From assembly GCF_020524165.1 (NCBI RefSeq), contig NZ_JAIVKU010000003.1:80135-144134 (forward strand): a stretch of 64,000 nucleotides of DNA. Reading direction: 5' to 3'. Made by a program: the position numbers and the translations under genes. The notes under the pieces are model-generated. The model was given only the letters and a program-made list of their open reading frames with translations, had not been told where the DNA came from and did not search any database. Position 1 is the stretch's first letter, and each line of letters opens with the position of its first letter. Source of the DNA: Guptibacillus hwajinpoensis. Lineage in GTDB: Bacteria; Bacillota; Bacilli; Bacillales; Guptibacillaceae. This document shows, piece after piece, positions 31,441 to 45,870 of the stretch.

Positions 31441-31836
31441 TTAAACAGATCGAGTGCTCCTTTTTTTGAGTCGGTCATCTGCTAAGAAATAGGCTAAGAT
31501 TCGTCTCTCTACCTGATTTCGTATTTGAATCGAAGAATAGCGATAGGTTTGATTGTACCCACGACAGAAGACTTTGCAAATGACAACATCTTCTTTTGTT
31601 TCTTCAATGTAGACACGAATTCCTTTTTCGTGAAGCAAGGCTTTGGCCCATTTTAAATCAGTGGAGGCAAGTGTCATAGATGATCGAATCAGTTCCATGT
31701 AAGGGCGAGGAAGCTTCATTCTAGATTGTTTTACCCAGGTTGTATCAATTTCCAGCACTCTTTTTACGTAAGGAAGTAAGAGGTAATGTCTTAATGCCTT
31801 CGTTTCTTCTTTACTTAATTGGAACACGATCATCAC
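31441..31836 (-). CDS. Hypothetical protein, 131 aa (tentatively YhjD-like)
   Basis: A soluble, basic protein with no signal peptide or membrane segment. It shows alternating helix-forming stretches (EETKALRHYLLLPYVKRVLE, VERRILAYFLADDRLKKR) and a middle strand region VVICKVFCRGYNQTYRYSS. The layout vaguely resembles small Bacillus proteins of the YhjD kind, but I cannot confirm that. TTAGGCGGTG before ATG gives an acceptable start. It lies between clpP and a tRNA gene on the minus strand and appears monocistronic. Confidence 0.55.
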   Translation of the reverse strand: MMIVFQLSKEETKALRHYLLLPYVKRVLEIDTTWVKQSRMKLPRPYMELIRSSMTLASTDLKWAKALLHEKGIRVYIEETKEDVVICKVFCRGYNQTYRYSSIQIRNQVERRILAYFLADDRLKKRSTRSV

Positions 31837-31964
31837 CGCCTAAGAGAACATATGTTTGGTTTTACTTTACTATGAGACAATTGAGACGTCAAGGACTTTG
31901 AAAACTCAAAGTTCAGGGATCAAACGAATCGAAGAACAGCTAGTCGTTTTAGGTGAAAATCACC

Positions 31965-31993
31965 TTGCAAAAAAAGGGAGAATCCCGTATAAT
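31965..31993 (+). promoter_or_regulatory. Promoter of tRNA-Arg
   Basis: TTGCAA (31965-31970), 17-base spacer and consensus TATAAT (31988-31993), ending 20 bases before the mature tRNA. Confidence 0.85.
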
Positions 31994-32013
31994 AATGTTT
32001 GCGCTAATAAAGC

Positions 32014-32092
32014 GCGCCCGTAGCTCAGTTGGATAGAGCGGTGGTTTCCGGTACCGCGTCAGTCGGGGGTTCGAATCCCTCCGGGCGCACCA
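32014..32092 (+). tRNA. tRNA-Arg (anticodon CCG)
   Basis: A complete cloverleaf can be drawn: acceptor GCGCCCG / CGGGCGC, D-arm GCTC...GAGC, anticodon stem GTGGT / ACCGC with loop TTCCGGT (anticodon CCG, reading CGG), T-arm with GGTTCGAATCC, discriminator A and encoded CCA. A single tRNA-Arg gene near clpP and sigL is also found in B. subtilis (trnQ-Arg). Confidence 0.97.
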
Positions 32093-32104
32093 AATATATC
32101 ATTC

Positions 32105-32138
32105 CAATCCCCTTCGCTTATACGTGAGGGGGATTTTT
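32105..32138 (+). terminator. Terminator of tRNA-Arg
   Basis: AATCCCC...GGGGATT stem with an inner TTCGCTTATACGTGA loop region, then TTTTT. Confidence 0.75.
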
Positions 32139-32329
32139 GCTGTTCTTTTCTATCTATATGATGTACGACACTCTTGAAAACTATAAAAGTGTCCACGTGG
32201 AGTAGAAATTGTTTATGAAAATGACTATAGGTGCTAATAGTGTTAATTTCTCGGTTTTTGTTTCATGATCAAGCAAAAATAAAAAAAAGAGTAGAACTCG
32301 TCCACTCTTTTTGCTATCAGTCGTGCCTT

Positions 32330-32605
32330 CTAACAATCTTGATCATCATCACGTCTATTGCTGCCTGCTCCATTCATCGTGTGTTTGAAGCCTGAGTGCA
32401 TTCCAGTAGCGCATAGTCCAAGCCATAATCCGATGAAGAAGGCTTTCTTAAAATCTTCCGGTTCGACGTAGATATGACTCATCACTATTCCGATGATAAT
32501 AGAAAGGATGGGTAAGAACCTTACCGGAAAACCAAACACCTTGAAGAGGTGTACTACTCCAATGATGACTGGAAGCAAAGCAATTCCATATACAGCTAAA
32601 TCCAT
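32330..32605 (-). CDS. Holin-like small membrane protein
   Basis: 91 aa with three hydrophobic segments separated by short polar turns (VYGIALLPVIIGVVHLFK, RFLPILSIIIGIVMSHIYV, KAFFIGLWLGLCATGMHSG) and a charged tail SNRRDDDQDC. The order ALLPVI...FPVRFLP...GLWLGLCATGMHSG resembles phage-type holins of Bacillus, but there are no phage genes around it. It may therefore be a domesticated holin or a general membrane protein. Start has a good RBS (AAAAAAGGAGG). A terminator (AAAAGAGT/ACTCTTTT, 32283-32312) lies just beyond its stop on the minus strand. Confidence 0.6.
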   Translation of the reverse strand: MDLAVYGIALLPVIIGVVHLFKVFGFPVRFLPILSIIIGIVMSHIYVEPEDFKKAFFIGLWLGLCATGMHSGFKHTMNGAGSNRRDDDQDC

Positions 32606-32795
32606 GGTATTTGCCTCCTTTTTTCTCTCTATGTAACAGTTTATGTTGAAATTTGACTAAAGGACGGGCTTTTTCATCAATTTTCATAAAAATGGTGTCA
32701 AGAACCATCTTGAAAAAACAGAAAATTCTGCTCATTTTTAGTTTTTCATACCATAAGATGAAACGATATAGTATGATGAAGGTGGAGGGATTGCG

Positions 32796-34091
32796 ATGGA
32801 ATTAGGATTGATACAAAAGCAGACAACGAAACTAGTCATGACAACCCAGTTGCATCAAGCGATTTCTATACTCCAATATTCCACAGCTGAATTACTGGAG
32901 TACGTGAAAGAACAGGCTCTTGAAAATCCACTCATTGAACTACAGTCACCATCCTGGGACGGAGGCATTCGTTCTTCTAAACGCTCTTACGATAGTGGCA
33001 CGAGACAAGATCCGATCGAATATGCGGAAACAAAGAAAAGTCTGCATGATGAACTGCACGAGCAGATGAGATGTATAAGCCTACCCAAAAAAATAACCGG
33101 CATTGTCCATTATTTAATCGATAACATTGATGAAAGTGGCTATTTGCGAATAAATGAGCCAGAAGTGATGGCTTATTTGCGTGTTGACCAAATTGAATTA
33201 ACGGAAGCGGTCCGACAAGTACAGTTGCTTGATCCTCCTGGTATAGGGGCTCGCTCATTGTCGGAATGTCTTTTTTTACAGATAAAAGGGCAAGGGACTG
33301 TCTTTGAACTTGCTCGCGCACTTGTATCACATGATTTGAAAGCGTTAGCAGAAAAGAAATATCGAGTGCTTTCAAAACAATATAATGTGTCAGTTGAGCA
33401 GATTCAGCAGGCAGCAGATTTAGTAGCAGACCTTGATCCGCGCCCAGGATCAAAATGGGTTGTGGAAAAGCCTACTTACATCGTTCCTGATGTGATGATC
33501 ACGGAGAAAAACGGTCGGTTTATCGTTGCGTTACTTGACGATGATTTACCTGCGATGAAAGTGAGTAACACGTATCAATCGTTTAAAAATAACGAGGCGG
33601 CCGAGTACTTAAAAAACAAATATCAGCAAGTGAGCTGGTTAATGAAAAGTATTGAACAGAGAAAACAAACGTTAAGGGCGATTATGGATGTTGTGATTGT
33701 TCATCAACAGCGGTTTTTAAGAAACGGTATGAGTGAGCTTGTGCCCATTACGTTAAAGGAAGTAGCTAATGAAGCTCAAGTTCATGAGTCGACAGTAAGT
33801 CGTGCCATTAAAAGCAAATATGTTCAGACGCCGCATGGTTTGTTCCCATTAAAAGATTTGTTCACTTCAAAGCTAGCGAGTGAATCTGGAGAAGGGGCTT
33901 CTTCTTCCAGTGTGAAACTATTTATTAAAGAACTTGTGGAGAATGAGAATAAACTTAAACCGTTATCTGATCAAAAAATTGTAGAAGCCCTTCATATTCA
34001 GCGGGGAATTGATGTATCAAGACGAACAATTGCGAAGTACCGAGACGAATTAAAGATCTTAAGTTCATCAAAGCGAAAGCGATTTACGTAA
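32796..34091 (+). CDS. sigL: RNA polymerase sigma-54 factor (SigL/RpoN)
   Basis: 431-aa sigma-54 that reads -24/-12 promoters with enhancer-binding ATPases. Region I is the N-terminal activator-interacting segment (MELGLIQKQTTKLVMTTQLHQAISIL), and the core-binding domain occupies ~80-300. Next come the -12 contacting HTH (TLKEVANEAQVHESTVSRAIK) and the RpoN box region near the C-terminus (IDVSRRTIAKYRDEL). The acidic/Gln-rich region II is very short, as in Bacillus SigL. Start ATG follows GGTGGAGGGA. The position before cggR-gapA matches B. subtilis. Confidence 0.96.
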   Translation: MELGLIQKQTTKLVMTTQLHQAISILQYSTAELLEYVKEQALENPLIELQSPSWDGGIRSSKRSYDSGTRQDPIEYAETKKSLHDELHEQMRCISLPKKITGIVHYLIDNIDESGYLRINEPEVMAYLRVDQIELTEAVRQVQLLDPPGIGARSLSECLFLQIKGQGTVFELARALVSHDLKALAEKKYRVLSKQYNVSVEQIQQAADLVADLDPRPGSKWVVEKPTYIVPDVMITEKNGRFIVALLDDDLPAMKVSNTYQSFKNNEAAEYLKNKYQQVSWLMKSIEQRKQTLRAIMDVVIVHQQRFLRNGMSELVPITLKEVANEAQVHESTVSRAIKSKYVQTPHGLFPLKDLFTSKLASESGEGASSSSVKLFIKELVENENKLKPLSDQKIVEALHIQRGIDVSRRTIAKYRDELKILSSSKRKRFT

Positions 34092-34092
34092 C

Positions 34093-34119
34093 AGCTGCCG
34101 AGCAGGCGGCTCTTTTTTT
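34093..34119 (+). terminator. Intrinsic terminator of sigL
   Basis: AGCTGCC / GGCGGCT stem with GAGCA loop then CTTTTTTT, starting 1 base after the stop. Confidence 0.85.
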
Positions 34120-34175
34120 GCATTAGAATATCTTATTCAGTAAACTTAAAAATTGTAAGAGGGGAGGTTTAACAC

Positions 34176-34412
34176 GTGAGTAAATCGGTTATTTTATATT
34201 CGAAAGCGACATGTCCGCTTTGTGATGAGGCGGCTCACCTTCTCGAGGAGCTTCAGAATGAAATGTCGTTCTCATTCCAGACGATTGATATATATAGCGA
34301 TGAGGAACTGTTGGAAAAGTTTATGTTAATGATTCCGGTAGTTGAAATCGATGGGGATATCATTGATTATGGTCGGATTTCAAAAAAAACACTAAGAAAA
34401 CGCTTACTTTAA
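34176..34412 (+). CDS. Glutaredoxin-family (DUF836-like) protein
   Basis: 78-aa thioredoxin-fold protein with an N-terminal redox motif CPLC (residues 13-16: YSKATCPLCDEAAHLLEEL). The fold's cis-proline segment is MIPVVEIDGDIIDYGRIS. The CxxC pair and small size fit glutaredoxin-like electron carriers; the partner is unknown. GTG start at 34176 follows GAGGGGAGG. It is a short gene between sigL and the cggR promoter and has no obvious terminator of its own before that promoter. Confidence 0.85.
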   Translation: MSKSVILYSKATCPLCDEAAHLLEELQNEMSFSFQTIDIYSDEELLEKFMLMIPVVEIDGDIIDYGRISKKTLRKRLL

Positions 34413-34431
34413 AATTTTCAGTATAACATAG

Positions 34432-34529
34432 TTGCCCATGCTTTTGGCAACTGCTACAATGAAAAATGTAAGAAGTTCTTTTTGATCCAGGTGGGACTAA
34501 AAATGTCTAAGCGGGACATAATACGTCTC
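34432..34529 (+). promoter_or_regulatory. cggR-gapA operon promoter and CggR operator
   Basis: TTGCCC (34432-34437), 17-base spacer, TACAAT (34455-34460, extended by TG). Downstream lie two tandem half-operators GTGGGACTAAAAATGTC (34491-34507) and GCGGGACATAATACGTC (34511-34527), the CGGGAC-N6-GTC arrangement known for CggR. The operator lies within the transcribed leader, so CggR would block elongation or initiation there. Confidence 0.88.
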
Positions 34530-34560
34530 AGGAGATGAAGAACGACAGGGGAGACGAACT

Positions 34561-36647
<2,087 letters not shown>

Positions 36648-36666
36648 TAAGAATTGTTAATAGAGG

Positions 36667-36695
36667 AGGAGGAAGTCTTGGGCCTTCCTCCTTTT
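36667..36695 (+). terminator. gapA-pgk intergenic hairpin (attenuator-like)
   Basis: AGGAGGAAG (36667-36675) pairs with CTTCCTCCT (36684-36692), followed by TTTT. A second hairpin AAAAGGT/ACCTTTT lies at ~36729-36743. Partial termination or mRNA-end stabilisation would keep gapA levels above pgk. Confidence 0.65.
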
Positions 36696-36772
36696 CCATT
36701 GTCATTACTAACGATATAGCTTTAGTTAAAAGGTAAACCTTTTAATACTTTGTGCAGAGGAGGACATGCGTG

Positions 36773-37957
36773 ATGAACAAAAAATCAATTCGTGACGTCG
36801 AGTTAAAAGGCAAAAAGGTATTCTGCCGCGTTGATTTCAATGTACCTATGGAAGATGGAAAGGTAACAGATGAAACACGCATTAAAGCAGCACTTCCAAC
36901 GATCAAGCATTTGTCTGATCAGGGAGCAAAAGTTATTCTGGCAAGTCACCTTGGTCGACCAAAAGGTGAAGCTGTTGATGAGCTACGTCTTGATCCGGTT
37001 GCAGACCGTTTAAGCGACCTTATTGGCAAAACCGTTACAAAAACAGATGCAGTGTATGGTGAAGAAGTTGACCGTGCGATTGCAGATCTTGAAGATGGCG
37101 ATCTTCTTCTTATTGAGAATGTTCGTTTTGAGGCTGGAGAAGAGAAGAATGATGAAGAACTTGCGAAGAAATTTGCTGCAATGGCAGATCTTTACGTAAA
37201 TGATGCTTTTGGCGCTGCACACCGTGCTCACGCTTCAACAGAAGGCATTGCTCATCATATTCCTGCTGTAGCTGGTTTTCTTATGGAGAAAGAACTTGAA
37301 GTTCTTGGAAGTGCTCTAACAGAACCTTCCCGTCCATTCACAGCAATCATCGGCGGAGCAAAAGTTAAGGACAAAATCGGTGTGATTGATCACCTACTTG
37401 ATAAAGTAGATAACTTGATCATTGGCGGTGGACTTGCTTACACATTCGTGAAGGCTCTTGGACATGAAGTTGGCTTATCCCTTCTTGAGGAAGACAAAAT
37501 TGATCTTGCGAAATCCTTCATGGATAAAGCAAAAGAAAAAGGCGTTAATTTCTACATGCCACAAGACGTTGTGATTGGCGACGATTTCTCCAATGATGCC
37601 AACACGAAAGTCGTAAGCATTGAAGAAATTCCTTCTGACTGGGAAGCACTTGATATCGGACCAAAAACGAGAGAAACGTACAGCAAAGTGATCGCTGAGT
37701 CAAAACTCGTTATCTGGAACGGACCAATGGGTGTATTCGAGCTTGATATCTATGCAAATGGAACAAAAGCAGTAGCTGAAGCACTTGCGAACGCAAAAGA
37801 TACGTACTCTGTTATTGGTGGCGGTGACTCTGCAGCAGCGGTTGAGAAATTCAACTATGCTGATCAAATGAGCCACATCTCTACTGGTGGTGGTGCTTCT
37901 CTTGAGTTCATGGAAGGGAAAGAACTTCCTGGGGTTGTCGCACTGAACGACAAATAA
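36773..37957 (+). CDS. pgk: Phosphoglycerate kinase
   Basis: 394-aa two-lobed kinase producing ATP from 1,3-bisphosphoglycerate. Signature FCRVDFNVP is at the N-terminus; [21 protein letters not shown] and the nucleotide-binding C-terminal [12 protein letters not shown] are present. ATG 36773 is chosen because GAGGAGG lies 9 bases upstream and [16 protein letters not shown] starts the family alignment; the in-frame upstream alternative at 36752 precedes the RBS. Confidence 0.97.
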   Translation: MNKKSIRDVELKGKKVFCRVDFNVPMEDGKVTDETRIKAALPTIKHLSDQGAKVILASHLGRPKGEAVDELRLDPVADRLSDLIGKTVTKTDAVYGEEVDRAIADLEDGDLLLIENVRFEAGEEKNDEELAKKFAAMADLYVNDAFGAAHRAHASTEGIAHHIPAVAGFLMEKELEVLGSALTEPSRPFTAIIGGAKVKDKIGVIDHLLDKVDNLIIGGGLAYTFVKALGHEVGLSLLEEDKIDLAKSFMDKAKEKGVNFYMPQDVVIGDDFSNDANTKVVSIEEIPSDWEALDIGPKTRETYSKVIAESKLVIWNGPMGVFELDIYANGTKAVAEALANAKDTYSVIGGGDSAAAVEKFNYADQMSHISTGGGASLEFMEGKELPGVVALNDK

Positions 37958-37992
37958 AATACTTATGTTTTAATCTTATAAAGGGATGGTGA

Positions 37993-40285
<2,293 letters not shown>

Positions 40286-40305
40286 CTTACATTTAAAGGA
40301 GATGA

Positions 40306-41601
<1,296 letters not shown>

Positions 41602-41608
41602 GTTAAAC

Positions 41609-41638
41609 AAACCCCCGCGTGAAGACGCGGGGGTTTTT
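41609..41638 (+). terminator. Intrinsic terminator of the glycolytic operon
   Basis: Stem AAACCCCCGCGT / ACGCGGGGGTTT with GAAG loop and TTTTT. Confidence 0.93.
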
Positions 41639-41680
41639 GATGGGTTCTTATCTTTTTTAAGTCTTTGTTAGTGAACAGTG

Positions 41681-41738
41681 TTGATTTATGGCTCATTTGC
41701 GCGAAGTTGAGATTTCACTCAAATGAGCCATAAATCAA
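41681..41738. repeat. 19-bp perfect inverted repeat downstream of eno
   Basis: TTGATTTATGGCTCATTTG (41681-41699) is repeated inverted and without mismatch at 41720-41738, with a 20-base spacer. No T run follows. It sits between the eno terminator and the folded repeat below. Confidence 0.85.
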
Positions 41739-41823
41739 GAAATCAATAATATGAGATAACATAGCCTTTTTTAAAAGTGATTTTGTTTTGAGGACGGGTT
41801 TCTATGACGAGCCATACTTCGTA

Positions 41824-41952
41824 GCTGATTGAAGCGGAAGGTGCTCGACTCCTGCGGGATAAGCGGGACAGGTGAGACCCCACAGGAGTGTAAGCGACGA
41901 GGAGGCTCACCGCCCGCCCCGCGGAAAGCGAGCACCTGGAGCGCAAATCAGC
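41824..41952. repeat. Folded dispersed repeat element, ~130 bp
   Basis: A GC-rich block with nested self-complementarity: GCTGATT (41824-41830) / AATCAGC (41946-41952), AGGTGCTCG (41839-41847) / CGAGCACCT (41929-41937), CTCCTG-GGG (41849-41858) / CCC-CAGGAG (41879-41888) and GGTGAG / CTCACC. I recognise the sequence type as one scattered in many Bacillaceae genomes between genes. Short frames inside it are not credible genes. Confidence 0.75.
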
Positions 41953-42125
41953 CACCACTCTTATCGGAACAACGTCTACAAAAACAGTCGTTACCGTTCA
42001 AGAAGTGTTAACACAATGTTAAGAAGGTATGAGAATGTCCTGTATTACCGAAATAGATTGCTTTTACTGAAAAATTTATGGTAAATTTATAGTATTGGAA
42101 AGGCTATAGTCCGGGAGGTGGAATC

Positions 42126-42356
42126 ATGCATCTTGCAGCTACAATTGCATTAGTTATCGTTTCAATCTTACTTATTACTGTCGTCTTGCTTCAGTCAGGT
42201 AAAAGCGCCGGTTTATCAGGAGCTATTACCGGTGGAGCTGAGCAACTATTCGGAAAGCAGAAGGCCCGCGGTTTTGAAGCGGTTTTAAATAGAGTAACGG
42301 TAGTACTTGCCGTATTGTTCTTTGTTCTTTCAATTCTCGTTGCGTATCTTGTGTAA
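42126..42356 (+). CDS. secG: Preprotein translocase subunit SecG
   Basis: 76-aa two-helix membrane subunit of the SecYEG channel. Helix 1 is [21 protein letters not shown], the conserved cytoplasmic loop is [25 protein letters not shown] (family hallmark GL-G-I-GG-E-LFG), and helix 2 is [29 protein letters not shown]. It is first in the order secG-est-rnr-smpB-ssrA known from B. subtilis, but a terminator separates it from est. Confidence 0.95.
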   Translation: MHLAATIALVIVSILLITVVLLQSGKSAGLSGAITGGAEQLFGKQKARGFEAVLNRVTVVLAVLFFVLSILVAYLV

Positions 42357-42367
42357 CGGTAATCAGA

Positions 42368-42401
42368 AAGCAGCAGGTGTTGAGTCACTTGCTGCTTTTT
42401 T
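42368..42401 (+). terminator. Intrinsic terminator of secG
   Basis: AAGCAGCA-GTG / CAC-TGCTGCTT stem followed by TTTTTT. Confidence 0.88.
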
Positions 42402-42659
42402 CATTGTACTGTAAGAATTTTTAAATGACTAAAGTATAAGAAAAACTAAGGCTTCCGCTAGTACTTGGCGGCAAGCTTTTCTAAGAGGAAGCGAAAGGAA
42501 GTTTTTTGTCGAATGGAACAGGGAAATAAGCTATAAGAACGAATTCCTTTTGCCTTCCGACTGAAACAGGTAAAATGCAGATAAAGACTCCATGAAACAG
42601 GATAATTCGTTTTTGGTAGGTCAAACTAATAGGTAGATGATTTAGAGGAGGATCACATC
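42402..42659. other. Intergenic region secG-est
   Basis: About 260 bp with no open frame. One imperfect hairpin (GCTT-CGC / GCG-AAGC near 42451-42477) followed by TTTTCT is visible. No promoter for est could be chosen with confidence. Confidence 0.4.
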
Positions 42660-43406
42660 ATGAAAGTAGTAGCACCAAAGCCATTTACATTCGAGGGAGG
42701 CAATCGAGCGGTATTAATGTTACATGGCTTTACTGGTAATTCAGCAGATGTACGAATGATGGGGCGTTATTTGCAGGAAAGAGGATATACGTGCCACGCC
42801 CCACAGTATGAAGGACATGGCGTTCCACCTGAAGAGCTCGTACATACGGGTCCACAAGATTGGTGGAAAAACGTCACTGAAGGATATGAAAAACTAAAAA
42901 GCATGGGCCATGATGAAATTGCGGTTGTCGGCTTATCACTTGGAGGCGTATTTTCTTTAAAGCTCGGTTATACTGTTCCTGTAAAGGGAATCGTACCCAT
43001 GTGTGCTCCGATGGATATGAAAGACGAAGAAACCATGTATCAAGGCGTCCTTTCCTATGCGAAAGAATACAAGAAATTTGAACGAAAATCCGCTGAACAA
43101 ATTGAAGAGGAAATGGAAGCTTTCAAAGAAACGCCGATGAATACGCTTGGAGAACTTCGTAACTTAATCTATGATGTGCGTGATAACATTGATATGATTT
43201 ATGCGCCAACATTTGTGGTACAGGCAAGACATGATGAGATGATTAATACAGAAAGTGCTCACGTGATTCATGATCATGTTGAATCGGATGAAAAGAGCTT
43301 GAAATGGTACGAGAATTCCACGCATGCGATTACGCTTGGGAAAGAGAAAGAAGAGCTTCACAAAGACGTCCACGCATTTCTTGATGGGCTTGACTGGTCT
43401 GAATAA
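42660..43406 (+). CDS. est: Carboxylesterase (Est30/YvaK type)
   Basis: 248-aa alpha/beta hydrolase close to the Geobacillus Est30 carboxylesterase. The nucleophile elbow GLSLGG places Ser93; the acid is in QARHDEMIN and the histidine in [12 protein letters not shown]. The oxyanion region is [17 protein letters not shown]. It is expected to be cytoplasmic and act on short-chain esters; its physiological substrate is unknown. RBS AGAGGAGG. rnr follows after 38 bases, so est and rnr are probably co-transcribed. Confidence 0.95.
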   Translation: MKVVAPKPFTFEGGNRAVLMLHGFTGNSADVRMMGRYLQERGYTCHAPQYEGHGVPPEELVHTGPQDWWKNVTEGYEKLKSMGHDEIAVVGLSLGGVFSLKLGYTVPVKGIVPMCAPMDMKDEETMYQGVLSYAKEYKKFERKSAEQIEEEMEAFKETPMNTLGELRNLIYDVRDNIDMIYAPTFVVQARHDEMINTESAHVIHDHVESDEKSLKWYENSTHAITLGKEKEELHKDVHAFLDGLDWSE

Positions 43407-43444
43407 TCTATGGATATATTTTACTAGAAAGAAGGTGGAAGACA

Positions 43445-45772
43445 ATGGCAGAAGAACATGAACAGAAAATATTGAGCTTCATGAAGGACGAGGCATATAA
43501 GCCGCTAACTGTTCAGGAGCTTGAAGAAGTATTTGGTGTAAAAGATTCAAGTGAATTTAAGGAATTTGTCAAAACATTAAACAGCATGGAAGATGAAGGG
43601 TTAATTGTTCGTACAAGAAGCAATCGCTATGGTATTCCAGAGAAAATGAACCTCGTTCGCGGAAAGTTACAAGTTCACGCAAAAGGGTTTGCTTTCCTTA
43701 TTGCTGATAGCGATACTGGCGAGAAGGATGTCTACATCAATCAGGGTGATTTAGAAGGAGCAATGAACGGTGATCGCGTCATTGTAAGACTTCATCAGAA
43801 ATCTTCTGGCACTCGTCCAGAGGGCACTGTGATACGTATCATCGAGCGTGGTGTAAAACGCACAGTTGGTACATATTCTGATAGTAAGCATTTTGGGTTT
43901 GTCATCGCAGATGATAAAAGAATTCCACACGATATTTTTATTCCAAAAGGAGCTACTGGCGGTGCAGTAGATGGTCATAAAGTCGTAGTTGAGATTACGA
44001 AATATCCTGAAGGGCGTATGAGCGCGGAAGGCCGTATTACCGAAATTCTTGGGCATAAAAACGATCCAGGCGTAGATATACTTTCAATTATTTATAAACA
44101 TGAATTGCCAGGTGAATTCCCTGAAGCTGCAATGGATCAAGCTCATAAAACACCTGATCAAATTGATGAAAAAGAAATTGAAGGGAGACGCGACCTTCGC
44201 GAAGAAACAATTGTTACGATCGATGGGGCAGATGCAAAAGATCTTGATGACGCCGTTAACGTTGTGAAGCTTCCGAATGGGAACTACAAGCTTGGTGTTC
44301 ATATCGCGGATGTGACGTATTACGTTACGGAAAACTCTCCAATTGATCAGGAAGCGCTTGATCGCGGTACCAGTGTGTATCTTGTCGATCGTGTGATTCC
44401 AATGATTCCACACCGCTTATCAAACGGAATTTGTAGTTTAAATCCTCAAGTGGATCGTTTAACGATTTCATGTGAGATGGAAATTACCACACAGGGTGAA
44501 GTCGTGAACCATGAGATTTTCCCAAGTGTGATCCGTACAAATGAACGCATGACGTATACAGATGTGCGTAAAATTCTTCAGCGTGAAGACGATGAAGTGT
44601 TAGAACGTTACAAATCTCTTGTTCCATTCTTCGATAGCATGGGTGAACTGGCTGAAATTTTAAGAAAAGGTCGTTTCGAACGAGGCGCGATTGATTTTGA
44701 TTTTGCGGAAGCGAAAGTGCTCGTTGATGAAGAAGGGACACCACAGGAGATAGTTCAACGAGAACGCTCGGTAGCTGAACGCTTAATTGAAGAGTTTATG
44801 CTCGTTGCTAACGAAACCGTAGCGCAGCATTTTCACTTTATGGAAGTTCCGTTCATGTACCGTATTCACGAAGATCCCGATGCAGACAAGCTCAATACGT
44901 TTTTTGAGTTCATTACGAACTTTGGATACGTTGTAAGAGGAAATGCGAATACCGTACATCCACGTGCCCTGCAAAAGCTTCTTGAGGAAGTGAAGGGAGA
45001 GCCAGAAGAAGCTGTAATTAGTAAAGTGATGCTTCGTTCAATGCAACAGGCAAAATACTTCCCTGAAAGTCTTGGTCACTTTGGGTTATCGACAGATTTC
45101 TATACGCATTTTACGTCGCCAATCCGTCGTTATCCTGACTTAATCGTACACCGTTTAATACGTACGTACCTATTTGAGAAGAAAGTGGATAACCAGACAA
45201 CTTCAAAGTGGGGCGAAGCGCTTGGTGAAATCGCTCAGCACGCTTCTGCAATGGAACGCCGTGCGGTTGACGCTGAACGCGAAACCGATGATCTGAAAAA
45301 AGCTGAGTTTATGAAAGACAAAATCGGGGAAGAGTTCGAAGGTGTCATTAGTGGTGTAACAAACTTTGGCTTGTTTGTTGAATTGCCAAACACGATTGAA
45401 GGTCTCGTTCACGTTAGTTATTTAACTGATGACTACTACCACTACGACGAAGGTGCTTATGCGATGATCGGTGAACGCACCGGGAACGTGTATCGCATTG
45501 GTGACGAAATCGCCATTCGCGTCTTAAATGTCAACATTGATGAGCGAGCAATCGACTTCGAAATTGTTGGTATGAAGCCACCGAAAGAGCGTCGTCGTAG
45601 AGAAAGTCCAAAGGTTATTGAAGGCGGAAAGCGCAAAAAGCGTGGAAAGTCCTCAAATAAAACAACGGATGCAGGGAAGAAAAAGCGAAAGTTCTCTCCG
45701 CCAAAGGATGGGCAGGGGACAAAAAAGAAACCGAAAAGTAAAAAGAAAAAACGTCGAAATAACAATGCTTAA
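43445..45772 (+). CDS. rnr: Ribonuclease R
   Basis: 775-aa 3'-5' exoribonuclease of the RNB family that degrades structured RNA and works with tmRNA and SmpB in trans-translation. Order: N-terminal HTH-like segment (~1-70), two cold-shock OB domains (~70-210), RNB catalytic domain with [14 protein letters not shown] carrying the metal-binding aspartates, then an S1 domain ([20 protein letters not shown]). A lysine/arginine-rich tail covers the last ~60 residues. The smpB and ssrA genes directly downstream fit this role. Confidence 0.97.
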   Translation: MAEEHEQKILSFMKDEAYKPLTVQELEEVFGVKDSSEFKEFVKTLNSMEDEGLIVRTRSNRYGIPEKMNLVRGKLQVHAKGFAFLIADSDTGEKDVYINQGDLEGAMNGDRVIVRLHQKSSGTRPEGTVIRIIERGVKRTVGTYSDSKHFGFVIADDKRIPHDIFIPKGATGGAVDGHKVVVEITKYPEGRMSAEGRITEILGHKNDPGVDILSIIYKHELPGEFPEAAMDQAHKTPDQIDEKEIEGRRDLREETIVTIDGADAKDLDDAVNVVKLPNGNYKLGVHIADVTYYVTENSPIDQEALDRGTSVYLVDRVIPMIPHRLSNGICSLNPQVDRLTISCEMEITTQGEVVNHEIFPSVIRTNERMTYTDVRKILQREDDEVLERYKSLVPFFDSMGELAEILRKGRFERGAIDFDFAEAKVLVDEEGTPQEIVQRERSVAERLIEEFMLVANETVAQHFHFMEVPFMYRIHEDPDADKLNTFFEFITNFGYVVRGNANTVHPRALQKLLEEVKGEPEEAVISKVMLRSMQQAKYFPESLGHFGLSTDFYTHFTSPIRRYPDLIVHRLIRTYLFEKKVDNQTTSKWGEALGEIAQHASAMERRAVDAERETDDLKKAEFMKDKIGEEFEGVISGVTNFGLFVELPNTIEGLVHVSYLTDDYYHYDEGAYAMIGERTGNVYRIGDEIAIRVLNVNIDERAIDFEIVGMKPPKERRRRESPKVIEGGKRKKRGKSSNKTTDAGKKKRKFSPPKDGQGTKKKPKSKKKKRRNNNA

Positions 45773-45794
45773 TTAGCGGCATTTCAAGTATGAC

Positions 45795-45840
45795 GGTCAG
45801 AGTAAGTCATCTTGACTTATTCTGACCAAATTGATATACT
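45795..45840 (+). promoter_or_regulatory. smpB promoter overlapped by a 15-bp inverted repeat
   Basis: GGTCAGAGTAAGTCA (45795-45809) pairs with TGACTTATTCTGACC (45813-45827), one G-T position, 3-base loop, no U tract. The right arm contains a -35 TTGACT (45812-45817), which is followed after 17 bases by TATACT (45835-45840). It can be an operator or an RNA hairpin protecting the rnr mRNA end. Confidence 0.7.
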
Positions 45841-45870
45841 AGAGTTCGACGCTTGAGAGGGGGGACGGTC

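Noticed and set aside
32330..32605. Prophage
   Set aside because: A single holin-like gene without capsid, tail, integrase or lysin genes cannot support a prophage call.
41829..42084. Short open frames of 60-71 codons
   Set aside because: They lie in the folded repeat element, have no ribosome-binding site, and encode Pro/Arg-rich low-complexity sequence.
43164..43445. Antisense frame across the est-rnr junction
   Set aside because: It overlaps two well-supported genes and has no translation signals.
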